Below are positions 11,201-26,200 of a DNA stretch of 64,000 bases, one piece after another (positions within the stretch are counted from its first letter, which is position 1; each line of letters begins with the position of its first letter). The stretch is taken from assembly GCA_030867875.1 (NCBI GenBank), contig JAOWCC010001589.1, positions 73,927,537-73,991,536 of the forward strand, read 5' to 3'. Source of the stretch: Actinernus sp. WN-2022 (lineage: Eukaryota > Cnidaria > Anthozoa > Actiniaria > Actinernidae). The notes beneath the pieces were generated by a model. The model saw only the letters and a program-made list of their open reading frames with translations, was not told the DNA's origin and did not search any database. The position numbers and the translations under genes were made by a program.

Positions 11201-14200
11201 CACCGGGTTTAACAAAGAAATTACGGCATCTATGGCACGGACCATATCGTATAGTTGAGAAACTTTCCCCAGTTCACTTTGCTCTCCGCACATGTGACAA
11301 CAGGCGCATTTCTGCTATTATTCACGCCAATAGATTGAAGCCATACTTTGACCCTGGTCAGAGACCGCTAGAGGTCCCCGTCGAAGCCGACGATTACGTG
11401 CATCACTGCCTATGTGAAGATGAATTACCTTTAGATAGTTTTGAAGATGAGCCTGTTATGGACCAACCAACCAACGAAGCACCCCCCACAGTAAATCAGG
11501 CCGAAATTCAATTAAACGCTTCGACAGATACAAATACCAATCAAACACAAACTGTTGTACAACCAGCGGAACACGACACGACTTCTAACGATATTTTTTA
11601 AGCAGAAAAGCTCCTTAAGAAAAGAGACAGGAAGGGAAAACCGCAATATCTAGTAAAATGGTTTGGATACCCACCTAAGGATGCTACATGGGAACCCCTA
11701 GAAAATATACTAGATAATAGGCTTATTGAAGAATATGACAAATCCCTTACGCCTGATCAGTAACATCCAACTAACTCATCACAACCTAGGTAACGTAGTT
11801 TTTTATTCATTAGATAACTATCTACACTTAGCCCGATCTTATTGTTCTGGGCCGGGTTGTTCAAAGCCCGATTAGTGTTAATCCTGGATTAACTCTGCAC
11901 AGAACCTATTGGTTGTCATGGAAATTAACCCTGGATTAGCACTAATCGGGCTTTGAACAACCCGGCCCTGGTTCACAATGGGACATATTAGTCTCGACAC
12001 CCTCAATCGAATCTTTTCTAAATACGGTTACTATAGGTCCCTGATTGACACTTCCTCATTAAACAATTAGTTTTTTCTTCTTCTTTACAGGCAACCTGGT
12101 AACACAATGTTCCTACCACTTGTACTAATTCTTATTAACTTCACATTAACCCAAGCTAATGATAATCTCGATAGCACGGGAAAACCAATTACCTATTATC
12201 CATCGGCTCTGGTGTTAGCACGCAATCCAAGGCCGTTAGTTATTTTCGAGGATACTGAACTTATCAATATAGTGATAAAACTTAAATCAGCTCCTTTAGG
12301 CAAAGAACCTTCTATCAAAACTACATGTTCAGAACAACAAAAGAAATTTATGATAAACCTTTTGCAAACAATCCGCCAAACCAATAAGGCTACTAGACGA
12401 CTCCTGTCCTTACCAGGGTTTTCCACTTAATAGAATGTGATTCATATCTTCGCCGTTACTACAGATATTCTACCAAGATTCCACCAAAGATGATCTGTCC
12501 CCGTGTTTATAAATCCTCACTGGACGAATGTAAATCGTGGGCACTTCGAAGATGTATGTTCATTTCACCCAATGAAAAATTGTGGTTATAGAATAAGCAT
12601 AGATCGAAACGCTTGGCTTGGGCATGCCACGCCGGCCTGTTCGGCATTGCTAAAGCCATTTATAAATCTACAGGCGGTACCTGCGAATCTAATAGCATCG
12701 CTAATCTAAAGGCCACTCTTCAGAAATTAACAAACGCAATGGAAGACGAACAAAGTCTTATCCGAACAGTTAACGGAAAAACAGTGTACCTCATCAAAGT
12801 CAACGACCAAATTACAACTAAAGTTAACCACCTGTCTGATAACATGAAAAGTTTAGACACCACCCTACAAAAATGGCAAAAGGGAATTAACCAATTTGCA
12901 AAAGAGGAACGTTGTCATTACGATTCTGCCCTAGAAATGTTTTCTAAAGTCTCTTTTGAAACAAACAAAGTGTTTTCGTCAATCTTACGTCTTTTTGAAA
13001 TCCAAGATACCGTGAACCAAATTTCGCGCTTTTAAGATAAGGAATTAATAGGTTACAATGATTTACCTAGATTTTTACTCTCCGCATTATCTGCCAGATT
13101 AAAAACCACATATAGCATTAACAGTCGAAGCCCTTGAGCAAGGCTATCCGCTACTCGTTAATCCAGGCCAGTCACAGAATATGAACACCGTGCTGGTAGA
13201 CAAATAAATTTGATTATTTTAGTGACCCTACCTAAACTTTTGAATAGGAATTCAATTTGCACAATAGAGTACTTAAGTGTTATTCAGGACCCCTAATACG
13301 TGACGAACTCGCCTTAATCACATGTCCTAACTCGAAAACTATTATCAAAGCTGACGCACTAACAAAGTGTTACTCTCAATACACACCGCGGCAAAACGTT
13401 ACGCGCATGCGTATTTGCTATTTCTTATCGGCGCGCGGCCGCCCCCAGTTTCCCGCGAAAACTGAAATGAAACAACAGGCACATACCCGTGATTTTAAAA
13501 TTTCTGCGTAAAAGTACTATTTGTGAACTGTTTTGTCAAAAAATAAGAAAACTACTTAAAAGATAAGCCTAAGACTTTAACAGGTTGAAGTTTTCTTAAT
13601 TTATAATTCACTGTGAGTTTACTAAGTTATAAAATTATTTACTAAAAAAGTTGAAACCCTCGGTAATTTGTATTTGATAGCAGAGCCTTCGTTCTTTTGG
13701 CCAGCGGAGCATACCGTTTTGCCGCGGTATGTTCTCAATATGGCACACATGTCTGTCCAACTAATGTACTAAAATTAGTCAAAAATATTGAGTGGCTTAT
13801 TGGAGTTACCTTGGTCCCCTGGATCCAAGATTGAGTTCTCGCGCAACCACAAGTCAACGTCATGTAGACATCTAAACCCACTACTTCATCTTGGTGGCCG
13901 CTATTACTTGTCGACTAAAAGCCAAACACTCCAATTACGAAACGGAACATTGGCTCTGACACCACTAACCATCTATAACATACCGTGCAATATGACCACG
14001 GCAACGATGGAAATCGGACTTGGGCAATGTCCCACTTCCCTTACCTTCACCTTGCCAATATTTACACACCACACCATCAAGTATGTACCGTGGCTCCCAA
14101 CATCAGATGACGTGACTCTGCAACTTCACTATAAGTCGTTGAAGATCATGCCAGCCCTGAAGTTTAACAAAAGTACCCTAAAAGAACTCGACGATACCTT

Positions 14201-17200
14201 CCAAACTATTGACGGCAGACTAACCACAAAACTCCAACAAATCAAGAAAGACATTAATCGCATCCACGAAACCACAGAAACCACAACCGTAGAAATTCTG
14301 GCGTACACTGCCTTCGCTCTAACTCTGGTCCACACAGTTGTGTTGATATTAGCGGCATGCTACGCCATGAAAAAACGGCGCGATCACTTGGAACTTCCTG
14401 CCAACAAACCTGACAACCCAGAGACTCGCCCTCTCAACGAATTCTGCTCAGACTGCAGTGGTCCGTTAACGGATCCAACGACTAACGTATAAGAACACAT
14501 AAATGCTATGGTCATCCCTTAACCTTGTTGCTACTATCACTTCCAGCAGTATGAACGGTCCAAACAATGAATGTCATATATGTGCCACAGTCACGTCGAC
14601 ACCCTTGCGATCGATGCCTTGCTGTCAGAACAGCTGCCACGAGGCATGCCTACATAAATGTTTCGAGGCATCGATCGCCAACAACCGCCAACTACGTGAA
14701 CCACCAAACCCATACCGATGTCCATTCTGTCGGCAGGCGCTCCTTCCGCTATGCCAATCAGATGTTAGCCGAGGGAGGGCCCCCCGTTACATTTACATTT
14801 TCAACGACCTCGCCTTACAGCCACTCCACCAATATCCCGCCCTCATCGACCAACATAATCACCACCACCACCACCATCATCATCATCACGACTTCATCGA
14901 GGCCCTACTGCCACAGCCGGACGGACGCCCACGATTCATTCCTCGCCGACCTCGGGTAGTCGTAGCGCCACAGCGACCTCCCATCGATTGGGCGGAAGTC
15001 AGACGGACACTGCCCGCCCATTTACGACGTCCCCCAGGCGAAGAAATCCCTAATGGACGACCAGGTTAAAGATTGACAAGGACTGAGGTTTTAAATCCTC
15101 CATGAACTGATATTTGAAACAAACATTATCTATAAGTATTATTCAGTATTACTATTTCAATATTTAACAGTATTTACTATTAACCATTTATTCAATTATA
15201 TATTATTATTCAACCATGGAATTTAGGATCACGCAAGAACGTAAAAAGGTATTTATTTATACGTTTACTTCTTTCACCTTACACTTGCTTGTGTTATCCA
15301 AAATTTCCATTTTAGCTATTATATTATTCACATTTATGATAAGTATTTAATCTCTAATCAACAAAAAAACAACGTAATTGTACAACATTTTACTATTTCG
15401 CAAAAGCTAAATAGATTTATCCTCTTATGGGTTACATATAATATATATATATAAATATAGTTACTACTTTCTTTCTCGCGGAGCTCGAATCTGAGGAAGG
15501 ACGTATGTTAAGGAAAAGGATCTTACGATTTTAGACAAAATCCTACTTTAGGAGAAACATAATAAATTAAACTGCTCTAGTTTTAGCCACGCTCGACGCA
15601 TCCAAAGTTGAGTTACTGTAATTAAATCGTTCTTTTGTTAAACTCGTTTGGTCACGAGCCTGTATTTACTAAGGTCGCTTTCGATCCATTGAGAACATTG
15701 AATAGAACTCATTTACCAACAACCTGTGTTGATACAGGAAACTAATTAAGTATTGATTATCTTAAGCTATCGGTACCAAGCGATCCCGACAACAAGCCAA
15801 TAAGATTTGAGTATTTCTAATTACAGTTCCGTGCTTTGTCAGGTACCAAATCCATTGAACTTCCCATCAATGCAAATTCGTCACCAACTTCAAGTTGGAT
15901 TTCTATGGAACATATCTAAAGACTCGTATAATGCTTTACGCTCAGACTGTGACATTTGATCTCTAGTTTCACCTTTGATATATCTTATCTATGTTGTCGG
16001 TCGGTTGAAGTACCTTTCTTTCAAGGTCAGTTTTGCTTTGTTTGGACAAAGACCCTACTTACAATAAGGGTCCATGTAAAGACACCTGCGTTGTTTAAGA
16101 ATTATTCTGGTCACAACATCTGTTCACCACAGAGACCATTGTTGTAAATGACATAAATACAGAACGAATACTCTTGTCAGTTGCCAGTCATTGAGACCAG
16201 TAATAAAAGTACGTTAAGATCCAACCCTGGTTGTTGTCACTACAAGCTCTACGAGAATCCCCTCAGCTCAGAAAAAGACTCCCTGACATTTTAGTCAACA
16301 AAATTGAAGAAAAAGTCTTAAGTGGTAACATTGTTTCCGATATTAGTGATCATTATTCTTAATTTTGCATTATCTACTCATCGAAGGAGAAATTCAGGCC
16401 GCAACAAAATAAGATTCGTGACTACTCACGCTTTACTGACACAAATTTAAAAAAAACGAACTCTCGCAAATTGACTGAAACTATCATCTGTAAGGAGGGA
16501 AAAGATGCTGACAAACTCTTTTCTACTTTCTACAACAAATTAAATAAAGTCATAAATAAGCATGCTCCCCATAAAACTGTATCGAATCGTAAAGCTAAGC
16601 AATTATCTAAACCCTGGATAAGTAGCAGATTAATAACATCGATAAAAAAAATGCGCTGTTTCATTAAGGAGACATGGATAAATATAAACTATATAGGAAT
16701 AAAATATTTACCCTTACCCGTATAAGTAAAAAACCTTTATTATCATGATTACTTTAATGCCAATATGAACAACATGAAAAAGATTTGGGAAAGGAGGAAA
16801 AAAATCAAAGCTTATAACCGCTCTTAAAAACAATATCCTCAACAAACACTTCGCATCAGTCGGGCACAAATTAGCATCTAAACTACCTCATTCCAAAGGC
16901 CACTTTAGCGATTATCTAACCGATCTTAATTATTCTGACTCTTTCTTTTTTTATCCTGTCACTCCATCCGAAATATAATTTGAAATATTGTCCATACCTA
17001 TCAATAAAGCTCATGGATTATATTCTTGCCTAACCCGTATTTTGAGATGTGCGAGAAATATCATTGATAAACCTTTAGCAGAATTAATGAATACATCAAT
17101 TCAGACAGGCATTTATCCTTCTAAACTCAAACATGCTAAAGTCATACCTGCTAAGACATGTTTTACGACAAAAAAAACTATTTATAAAAACGATGACGAA

Positions 17201-20200
17201 ACTACTGACCTAGGTAACTACAGACCGATTTACCTACTCTCAATCTTCAACCGAATTTATGAAAAGCTCATCGTCTCAAATCCTTTGTTGAAAAAAATTA
17301 CGTTTTATATAAAGCCCAATATATATGGTTTTCGGGAGAAACATTCTACGCAACACGCAATCTTTGATATAGTGAACAAAATACAGAACAGCATGGATCA
17401 GAACATGTTCTCATGTGGTATATTTATCGAGTTAAGAAAGGCATTCGATACAGTGGACCACTCTAACCAAATTACAACATTATGGAATTAGAGGCATTAT
17501 TAATGATTGGTTTTCCTCAGATCTATCAGGTCGAACACAAACGACTCTAAAATTTCAAATAAAGAGAAAACGCTATGCGGTGTCCCACACGATCTGTCTT
17601 AGGCCCTCTGCTGTTCTTAATATACATCAATGACATTTATAAATCCTCGGATAAATTCCATTTTTATTTATTTCCTGATGACACGAACTTATTATATGCC
17701 GATAGAAATATAAAGTCACTAGAGACGACTGCTAATAAAGAATTGACAAAAGTGTGTGACTCGGCTAAAAGCAAATAAATTAACACTAAACGCAAAAAAA
17801 TCTAATTTTGTCATTTTTGATCCTTCCCCAAAAAGCTCGAATATCAAATAAATTTATAAATATTCGACAACAGTATTAATCATTACACTTCACTTGAGCG
17901 CAAAGACTATGTTAAATATCTAGGAATATTAATTGACAGTAATCTTACCTGGAAGCACCACATTGTCTACATCGCGCCAAAGATCAGTAAAACGGTCGGT
18001 ATTATTGCTAGATTAAGACATTATGTACCTCTCCAAACTCTTCTAGACATTTACCGCTCTCTGATTTCTCCCTATATTTCGAATGGTATAGTCGCCTGGG
18101 GTCAAGCTGCTCAGTCACAATTGAACAAAATGTTACCTCCCAAAACGTGCCCTTCGCTTGATGCACTTTGCTAATAATGGAGCACACGCCATTCCCCTAT
18201 TTATCTATACAAAAATTATTCCAATAAACATGCTTTGCTACAAATCGGTTGCCAGCTTTATGCATGATATCTTTATGCATGATATCTTCAAATATCTTCA
18301 AATTTACCTATTCAAACGAAATACACTCTACTATACCAGATTCGCTGCCACTGGCAACTTCTACATAAAACACTCTAGATTGAACCTACTAAGCAAGTCT
18401 TTTGAGAGACTTGGGGCAAAGATATGGAATGGTATCCACCGTGAATTTCGTAATCTTAAGAAGAAAAAATTTTAAGAAAAAAAATTACGGTATACTTATG
18501 AAAATGTTAAAGGATGAGGATATCTATGTTGACATACCCATTCTTATCCAAAAAATTGCCCATCAAAAGTTACCATAATATAGTACTCAATAAATCCACT
18601 ATCTGCACTTTGTAACTAAATATTTCCGAGTCTTACACTTATATTATATTGTTAAATCATTCTGTTTTCTTTTTCTTAAATTATATAGTTTTGTACAATC
18701 ACCCTCTCAGCAATCTAGTTAAATATGTAACATTGCTATACTTGCGGGTTAGTGCTAACTTAAACTCATATTAGGAGTGAAAATAAAATTGAAGTTGAAT
18801 TGAAGTCATGATCGGCCCAGGCTTTTTCTTACGCGGTCATGGGTCAGGAAAGGTCACATTTTTACCATTTCAAACAAGCATAGAACATAAAGTATTCTTT
18901 GTAAGCCAAAAATTTCTTCGCAGAAGTACTCAAAACTTTTCAAAGATTTATATGTATAAAAATTGCAATGGGGGTTAGGTGCACTTTAAGATACCAGGTA
19001 AAACATTAACTGATCAAAATTTAAGGGATATAGCTGTGCTGGTAACCGTGCAATCGTGTTTTCAGTTTTCCATACACCTCGCTTTCAATATGGGATAAAA
19101 CTTTTAATATTTATACACGGTGTGTCCTTCAGGCTTAAATATATATAATAATGTAATATATAATAACAATATAGATAGATAGATAGATAGATAGACTGGT
19201 TTATTTGAGTCACTTCGCAGTAAGAAAACTGAATTGCGTAACTATTACAAATTGTGTACAACTCTAAATGATGATATAATAATAATAATATATTTAACTG
19301 CTATAAAAACTAAGTACTACTATGAGAACTACTATAGCTAGAATTATTATAAAAATTATGGCATTAAACGAATTCCTACATAACTACTACCAAATGTATG
19401 ATACTGAGCTGTAGCCTAATAACACGTTGTAGGCATTACAACTGGAAATATTAAACGATTTAGAGAATCGTTTGTTTTTTGTGCATGGGGCCGAAATAAG
19501 CCGTTTTTTGCTGAGGTTATTATACCTAGTATTGGAGTTAGCTTTGGGTAGGAGATGTTTCAACTTACTCTCAGGATTCTTGCTTATAGCTTGGAACTGT
19601 TTCCTAGCAAAAAAGTGCTTCCTATAAAGTCAAAAGATAAGAATAAAATAGCCATAATGATTTGCATCGAATACTAATAATTCTAATGACACTAATAATA
19701 CTCGAATAATACCATAGTACTACTAGAAACTAAACTACACGATCAAACAAACTAAACTGATCCTGCTTTACAAAGACGCTGTGTTTCAGTCGCGTGTCAT
19801 TATTTATAAGTAATACCATGACTAGAGGGAAATTAGTGATTAAATTTCCCCGCAAGCCGACGGAGAGTTTGTTGAGAGGAAATTTAAACACTAATTTCCC
19901 GAATTGTCATGGTATAACTTTGATATACTCTGACCGGCGCCGAGGAACGGAACAAATCTCTGAGAAGTTTAGTTTTCTCTGCCTAAACTAAAGACGTCGC
20001 AGTTGAGCTGCATTCGAAAACGTTTTAATGCTCGATTGAATGACCTTGGCTTCCCCTGGGGACACGTGTGTTTTTTAGAAGAATAGCAGTAAAACACAAT
20101 GTAATTATGTGCTTGACTAAATATTTAAAGGTCATGCGTATATGATTTTAAGTATCCCACATGGAAGAAGCGGGTTTGAGAAATAAGAGTAGAACACGCA

Positions 20201-23200
20201 GATTGAAATATGTGATCCCACATGGATTACGTTGAAGGTTATGATGAAGCCCGGTCAGTTTGGGTTCAATTTTTACATCCAGGAGTGCAGGGCTAGTCGT
20301 GCCAGAGGGCAGCAAGAGTTGATGCTTTTCACTCTCACGTCCAGCCTGCAATGTCTTCTAATATTCCCTCATTACGATGCAAGGGAAAATTAGAAATATG
20401 AATTGTTCTTGCAGGGATATTTAGAAATTTCCCTGTCGAAGACAATGCATATTTCTAAATTTCCTTGTAGTGGGGCGGATATGTGCGATAATTGTTCACT
20501 TTTGGCTAAAAGCACGAAATTTGGCACAGAGATGGGTTTTGATGTGCTAATCGATATCTGATATGGTGCCATCGCGAAAATTAGTGCGTAGTCAAGTTAA
20601 GAGGATGTTTTCAAAATGGCCGCCATCTTGGACCGGAAGTAAAATTTCATTTGATTAAAAACTCTCTTAACTCTTGTGGTTGTACTTAAAACGGCCAAAT
20701 AATGTCTTCAACCATCTATACCAGCTAGGTAAATATTTTGTTTGATATTTCAAGCAACACAGGACAAGATTTGTACAAGTATAACCAAATGTTTATAATG
20801 GCTGCCATCTCAAACCGGAAGTAGCTGCAGGCAGTACCGGAAGTACATTAAAAAGCCGACTTACTGTGACATGTTTTTACCGAAATTGATCCCACTATTA
20901 TAAGTAATTGATTTAACACGCTAGCTGATCTTCGAACCCCACAATAGCAAAGAAATAACAGTACTCAGATGTTCTTCATATGTTTTATATGGTATTTACT
21001 TACACTATGGCAGTAAATCAGTTTAGTCAGTGTACATATACTAAGAACATTCTTGATATGTGCAATATGCACCATGTTATTCATACATGTAGCTCAAATG
21101 CATTTTTCTAAAGAATACATCTTTATTACTAAATCTAAATGGTTACGACCTTTTAAGCCCTTCAAACCAGGTTGTTACCATGTAAGAAGAGCGTTCTACT
21201 CATCTGTTTCCACATTCATCAGTGCACGAACAGAGTGCGGTGCAGTGCAGGTCAACCTTCACACAAGAACAGTTTCCCCGACATCCTCTCTTGCATCCAC
21301 AGCGGACGAGCTGCCGACACGACTTTGTGATCTCAGGAAGTGCTGTCCAGAATGGCTTCCAACGGCCTTCATCTGATGTCCAACCCCACTGCTGCGGACT
21401 TGGTAGCACTGGACGTGGAGTAAGGGCTTGTCCCCAGCAGTAACCTGCCTGGTAAGCGGTGCGTTTTGCGTGTTCTAGTAGAGATGCTCTGGTTGGGGGT
21501 ATTGCATCCAGGGCCCTACCTTTCTGGGCAAACAACTGCTTCCTTGCCTCGTTCACTGTGGTCTTGCTGCTGGTCCTGTCATACAAGAGTACCACGAAGC
21601 GCTCAAGGTGCTGCATGCAAGTATCGTTAATGGTAGTTGGGCAGTTGGCTAGAGAAAGAAACGCCTCAGTGACCTCTGGGTAGCATTTCCACGCTTCGAG
21701 AGCTGTTTTCTTCCCTCTTCCACCAAAACAAGACACGGTATCACAGCCAGTGAAGGCGTGGAACACAGGGAGTGCCTTTGATACTTGTGGACCCAGGCTG
21801 CTAGACAACTCGTGTGCAGGGATATAGCGCAAATGAGCACCAGTTCCCAACGCCACCCACAACTCAAGTTGAGCATGCCCTGGAAGCTGTGTGAACACCG
21901 CGACTGCCAGCACAAGTATATCTGTGTCTACAGTTCTGAGCAAGATCTTATGGTAGCCCTGTTGAACTGCGTCCTGTACGTGAAGCAACATTCTGGTGTC
22001 AGCTTCCTCATGCGTGTACGGGGACAGGCTTGATACATTACGTGGCAGAGTGCATAGTACTCCTTCTCCACATGTGGTGATCACTTGCTTCTCTATGTTG
22101 ATGGCGGCTATACATCCTGCCAAGAACTTGAATAACTCACTCTTGTTCTCATTCACGCGTAGGAAGTCATTCCATTTCCGCGACTGAATCTTGTGGTGGC
22201 TTTCAGGCTGTTGTCAACATATTCGTCCCACACGACATCTAGACGATCAACACGATGAGCTTGCGCCTGTATGTAGGGTAGAATGGACTGTGTCGCATAG
22301 TCGGAAAATGTTCTCTCTGTTGCGCCTGGCCTTATCATATTCACGAGTACAGCTCCGTCGATGATGATCACATCATTTTGTTCAGGCATCTCACTTCGGA
22401 CTGTGATACTAGCTTGGAGGCAGTCCGCCATCTGACTTCTTCCTTGGAAGACGTAAGGTGCCCAGACTAGAGATGGATGGGGGACACGCTTGGTTCTCGT
22501 GCCTGAAGAAATCATCAATGTTGCCATCCCGTGTCTGGCAAGATATGAATAGCCTTGCAAAAAGAGAACAGTCACTCTTCACTGACGATAACTGCTGCGC
22601 TGCCTTTGACGTCTTTGGCGGAGATGAACAGAACAAGCTGATTTTATTTCGCTTTATTGGAACGTAGATGGATTTCTTGCGTTGCATCAAGCACTCAGAT
22701 ATAAAGCTGTCACGCTGATTTCTGCCGACTGATTCAATCTCATGCAATCGAGTCACCGCATCTGGCCCTGCAAGCTGCTTAGTATCGATGGTCGACTATC
22801 TTCCAGGAAGGGATTTCCTAGGTCTTCCATGCTTGCCACCAGAGATTTTACATCTTTGAAAAAGGATACTTGATGGCTTCTCTGCGTCTCATGATGACTG
22901 TCTTTACACACATCTTCTGTATTTGTGGACATGCTTGCTTCAAACTCGTTAACAAGCCTTGCTATCTCTGGGCCGGACGTCATCCATCTCCGAAGAGCAG
23001 CTGGGTTTTCCGTGAGACCTACAGCGCCGCCATCACCTTTCACCATGGCATTATTTTGCTCATGAGCCTGGTCAATGCCAATTGCCGAGAAGCGTCTCGG
23101 CGACTTGTGGACAGTGAAACATCCCTTCTCAAACTGCGAGGCGACGTCTGGAGCTGTCTTCTCGAGGGTGACCATGTCGCGAAAATGGACGGAAAGCCAG

Positions 23201-26200
23201 CGCGCATAGTTCGTATGGTTAAGGGCAAAAAACCAAGGCAGCATGTCATAGATAGCGTCAATGTAAAGTGCGAAGTTCCATTGACGAAGTGATTTAATAT
23301 ACGTCAACAGAAGCAGCTCAAGCTGGAATGTGGTATACCAGTAGAGGAATTGTGGCGCGGCTGAGGCCTGCTGCTTACACCAGTTGTCAAAGGGAAGGGC
23401 GTTGTCTTCACTTGTCATGTCCTCTTTGTACTTGGTATATGCCTTTTGGAGCAATATGTACAGACTGCTTGCCGTCACTTGATGAGCTCGTCGAGTACGG
23501 GTAACGTTTGCCGCCTTAAGAAAAGACTTCGCTGTTCCAGCTGATGCAACATCTGCGTCTACCAATGCTGCAGTCCATCCGCTATCCTCCAGCCAATTGC
23601 CGATGGCTTTTAGAAAAGCCATTTCGATATGCAAGCCTCCAAACATGATCACAAACTTCTGCTCCCCATAACGTTCCGGCCAGTTCCACTGAATTTCATT
23701 TGCTACAGCATACAGCGGCTGATCAACAGCAATTACTGGATGTTGACCAGGATTCAGGTAATGCACAGCTGCCTTGATCACATCCATAGCATGTCGGATC
23801 ATTGATATTGACTTAGCCTGATCAGGGAAAAGAGGCAGAAGAGCAGATATGGCAGATGAGCGTGTGTGATGCTCTTGATCCCTGGTCGAGTGATACGCTG
23901 ACCACGATACATTTGTGCCATCCTCCAGACACTCACTATCAGCGACATTCTGCTCTGCATTTTGCAGCCACCCCTTTTCTTCTCCGAGGGCGCGGTCAAT
24001 TGCACTTCCATCTTTTTGAAGTTGGTTACTGATTTCTGGGACCACGGGTTTGGTGCTTTGCATAACCGCCGGTGTAACTTCCGTGTAGGACTTGGGTAGC
24101 TCTGCCACGGTTTTGGAACCAGCGCTCACTGATTGCTCAATACCAATTTGCGCTCGAGCAATCCCAGGAGCGTCGGGAGTGACATTCTGGAATAGATATA
24201 TCCCTGTCCCGTGGAATGAATCGTGTGCAGTAGTAGAACTGGGATTGTGATCAATGTTATCGACAGCAGAGGTGGTAAACAAACCCAGGCGAAGATTTGA
24301 AGGGCAAACAACATTATCTTCTTCATAGCGTCGACAAATGGCATTCCCCAAATCTGTTGAGATGGCGAGAACTCTGTCGTAGGAAACACTGAGACCCAGA
24401 CTGTGCATTATTTCAATTAGATCACGACTGCGCGTCTTTGCATGGATGGACAGTCCAGTGTATATGGCCAGTGGCGTCTCGCGGGCTTTGTTCCTGCGCT
24501 CTCGCTTTACGTCTCCTTCCCGCCGACGAAGGTAGCTGTTGAATTGCATCAACTGGGCTATAGTGAGACCTGCTTGTGAATTAGACGCAGTGCTGGCTTG
24601 ATTTTCAATATTTGGGCCGTATAGAATCATATTCACGAGAGATACTAGGGATGCGGGGACTGAGTTTGCCTGGCAGTTGGTCTCGAATGTCCCATCAAAT
24701 GAATATTTCATTGCCAGCATATCTTTACGGACAATACTGGCGGCCTTGGCAAGATGTATGGCCTCATCATCGCAGTCTTCTTGGTGAACTTTCTGGATCA
24801 TACGTCCGAGATCATCTTTGAAGGCAAGAAAAACATCACGGCCACTGCTGTAGTCCTCTAAACCAGGAAGGTGAGAGAGAATTCGTTCCTTCAATCGTGT
24901 GGTATTTACTCGTGCAGTCGTAGTAGTAATACCAAGCTGCTCCAGGCGGGACTTGTATGCTTTAGCTAAATCTGCAAGTTTGAAAACTGTGAGATCCGAC
25001 TCTTCAATGTAGAGAACAAGCTCTGCTAGTGCAATCCCTTCAGAACCAATGCTATTCTCATTATCTAGTTCATCATTGCACGCCGATGTCTTGGCTTTTT
25101 TATACAGATCAGTTAAACACGAGGCGTGATATTTCGCTTCGAGCGCTACAAGGTCTCCTCCCTCGCTAAGTTTAGTTATCAGCTTTTGATCTTGTAGAGC
25201 TAATGCACATTCACGAACTCTGGAATCCAAGCCGAGGGTCGAAACGTTGTGAAGGGGCTTGTTTCGAGCCGCAGGATCGTCGCATAAAAAGCAAGTGCCA
25301 GTACTTTCTACAGAGACAAACGAGGCGGAGCGTGTGCACTTTCCCCCGACTTGAAGCTCCTGTTCTTGTGCGCGCCTCTTCTCCGCTCTTTTGAGTTTGG
25401 TGGAATTGAAAAGGGCGTAGCAGCTTTTGTGCCAGCAAGCTTTATGCCGTGAAAAAGTATCCTCGATCCCCTCCCCTTCGTCAAGCCTAGAAAGATTTAC
25501 ATCGCTTGGCATACAATCGAGGTCGTGAAACTTTGTTATATTGGAAGCCAAAGTTCTGTAGCCTGCCCCAGCATCAGACTGGCGCTTGGTATCAGCTGGG
25601 CACTGCAACGGCTCCTTGGTTATTTGCTGGCAAATAACACAACGAGACCAGTCTGTCTTCTCTAAGCCTTGGTCACCGCTATTAGACATCAGTGACAGTT
25701 CCTTCAATGAAATCGAAAATTTTCGATTATAGGCTAAGCTCGATGAAAATTAATCTGAATGAATTGTCAAACAATTCAATGAGCTCCATATCAACAAAAT
25801 TAATAATATAATAACTTCATGACTATGCCAGAAAAACGTCTTTTTTTACCATCCGTTTATATCAGTAGTAGTTTTAACTACAATTTTTTCTCCCTAATGG
25901 TGAATTTCATTCTTTAATTACATTTCCTCGAGTGATATGAGAGAATCTTTACACAAGAGAACGCTCCATTTTGAATAAAACAACTCATATAGCAGGCGTA
26001 AAATATGTACTTACAGTGCATCCAGTGTAGTTATCTGTTCAGGTCTTCTTACGATGCATGCCAAATAACTAAAAACACTGTCTCTTTTACATCTCTTATC
26101 AATTTACATACTTACATGTTGCGCTATTTTTTGTTTTCTGACAATTAACCTAGCTTATAGCTTGCAAAAATCCTTCCCTCCTTTCGTCAGAGAAAAAGAT

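Larger units (their letters stand above)
9983..16244 (+). mobile_element. Ty3/gypsy (Metaviridae) chromovirus-like element with env-like region, 5'-truncated
   Basis: In order: C-terminal RNase H (9983-10108, [27 protein letters not shown]), integrase, integrase C-terminal region with GPY motif and chromodomain, an inserted MITE, env-like fragments with signal peptide, coiled coil and membrane anchor, a RING-finger ORF, and a candidate 3' LTR. Gag, protease and most of RT are missing, and no 5' LTR is visible. Stops and frame breaks show a decayed copy. Base use is similar to the surroundings. Confidence 0.85.

Noticed and set aside
14567..14959. 130-codon frame overlapping the RING ORF
   Set aside because: Thr/Ser/Ile-rich translation of the same bases in another frame. 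The RING frame has a clear cysteine pattern; this one has none.
22870..23292. 140-codon plus frame inside the CXC element
   Set aside because: Antisense to the conserved minus-strand gene; no motif.
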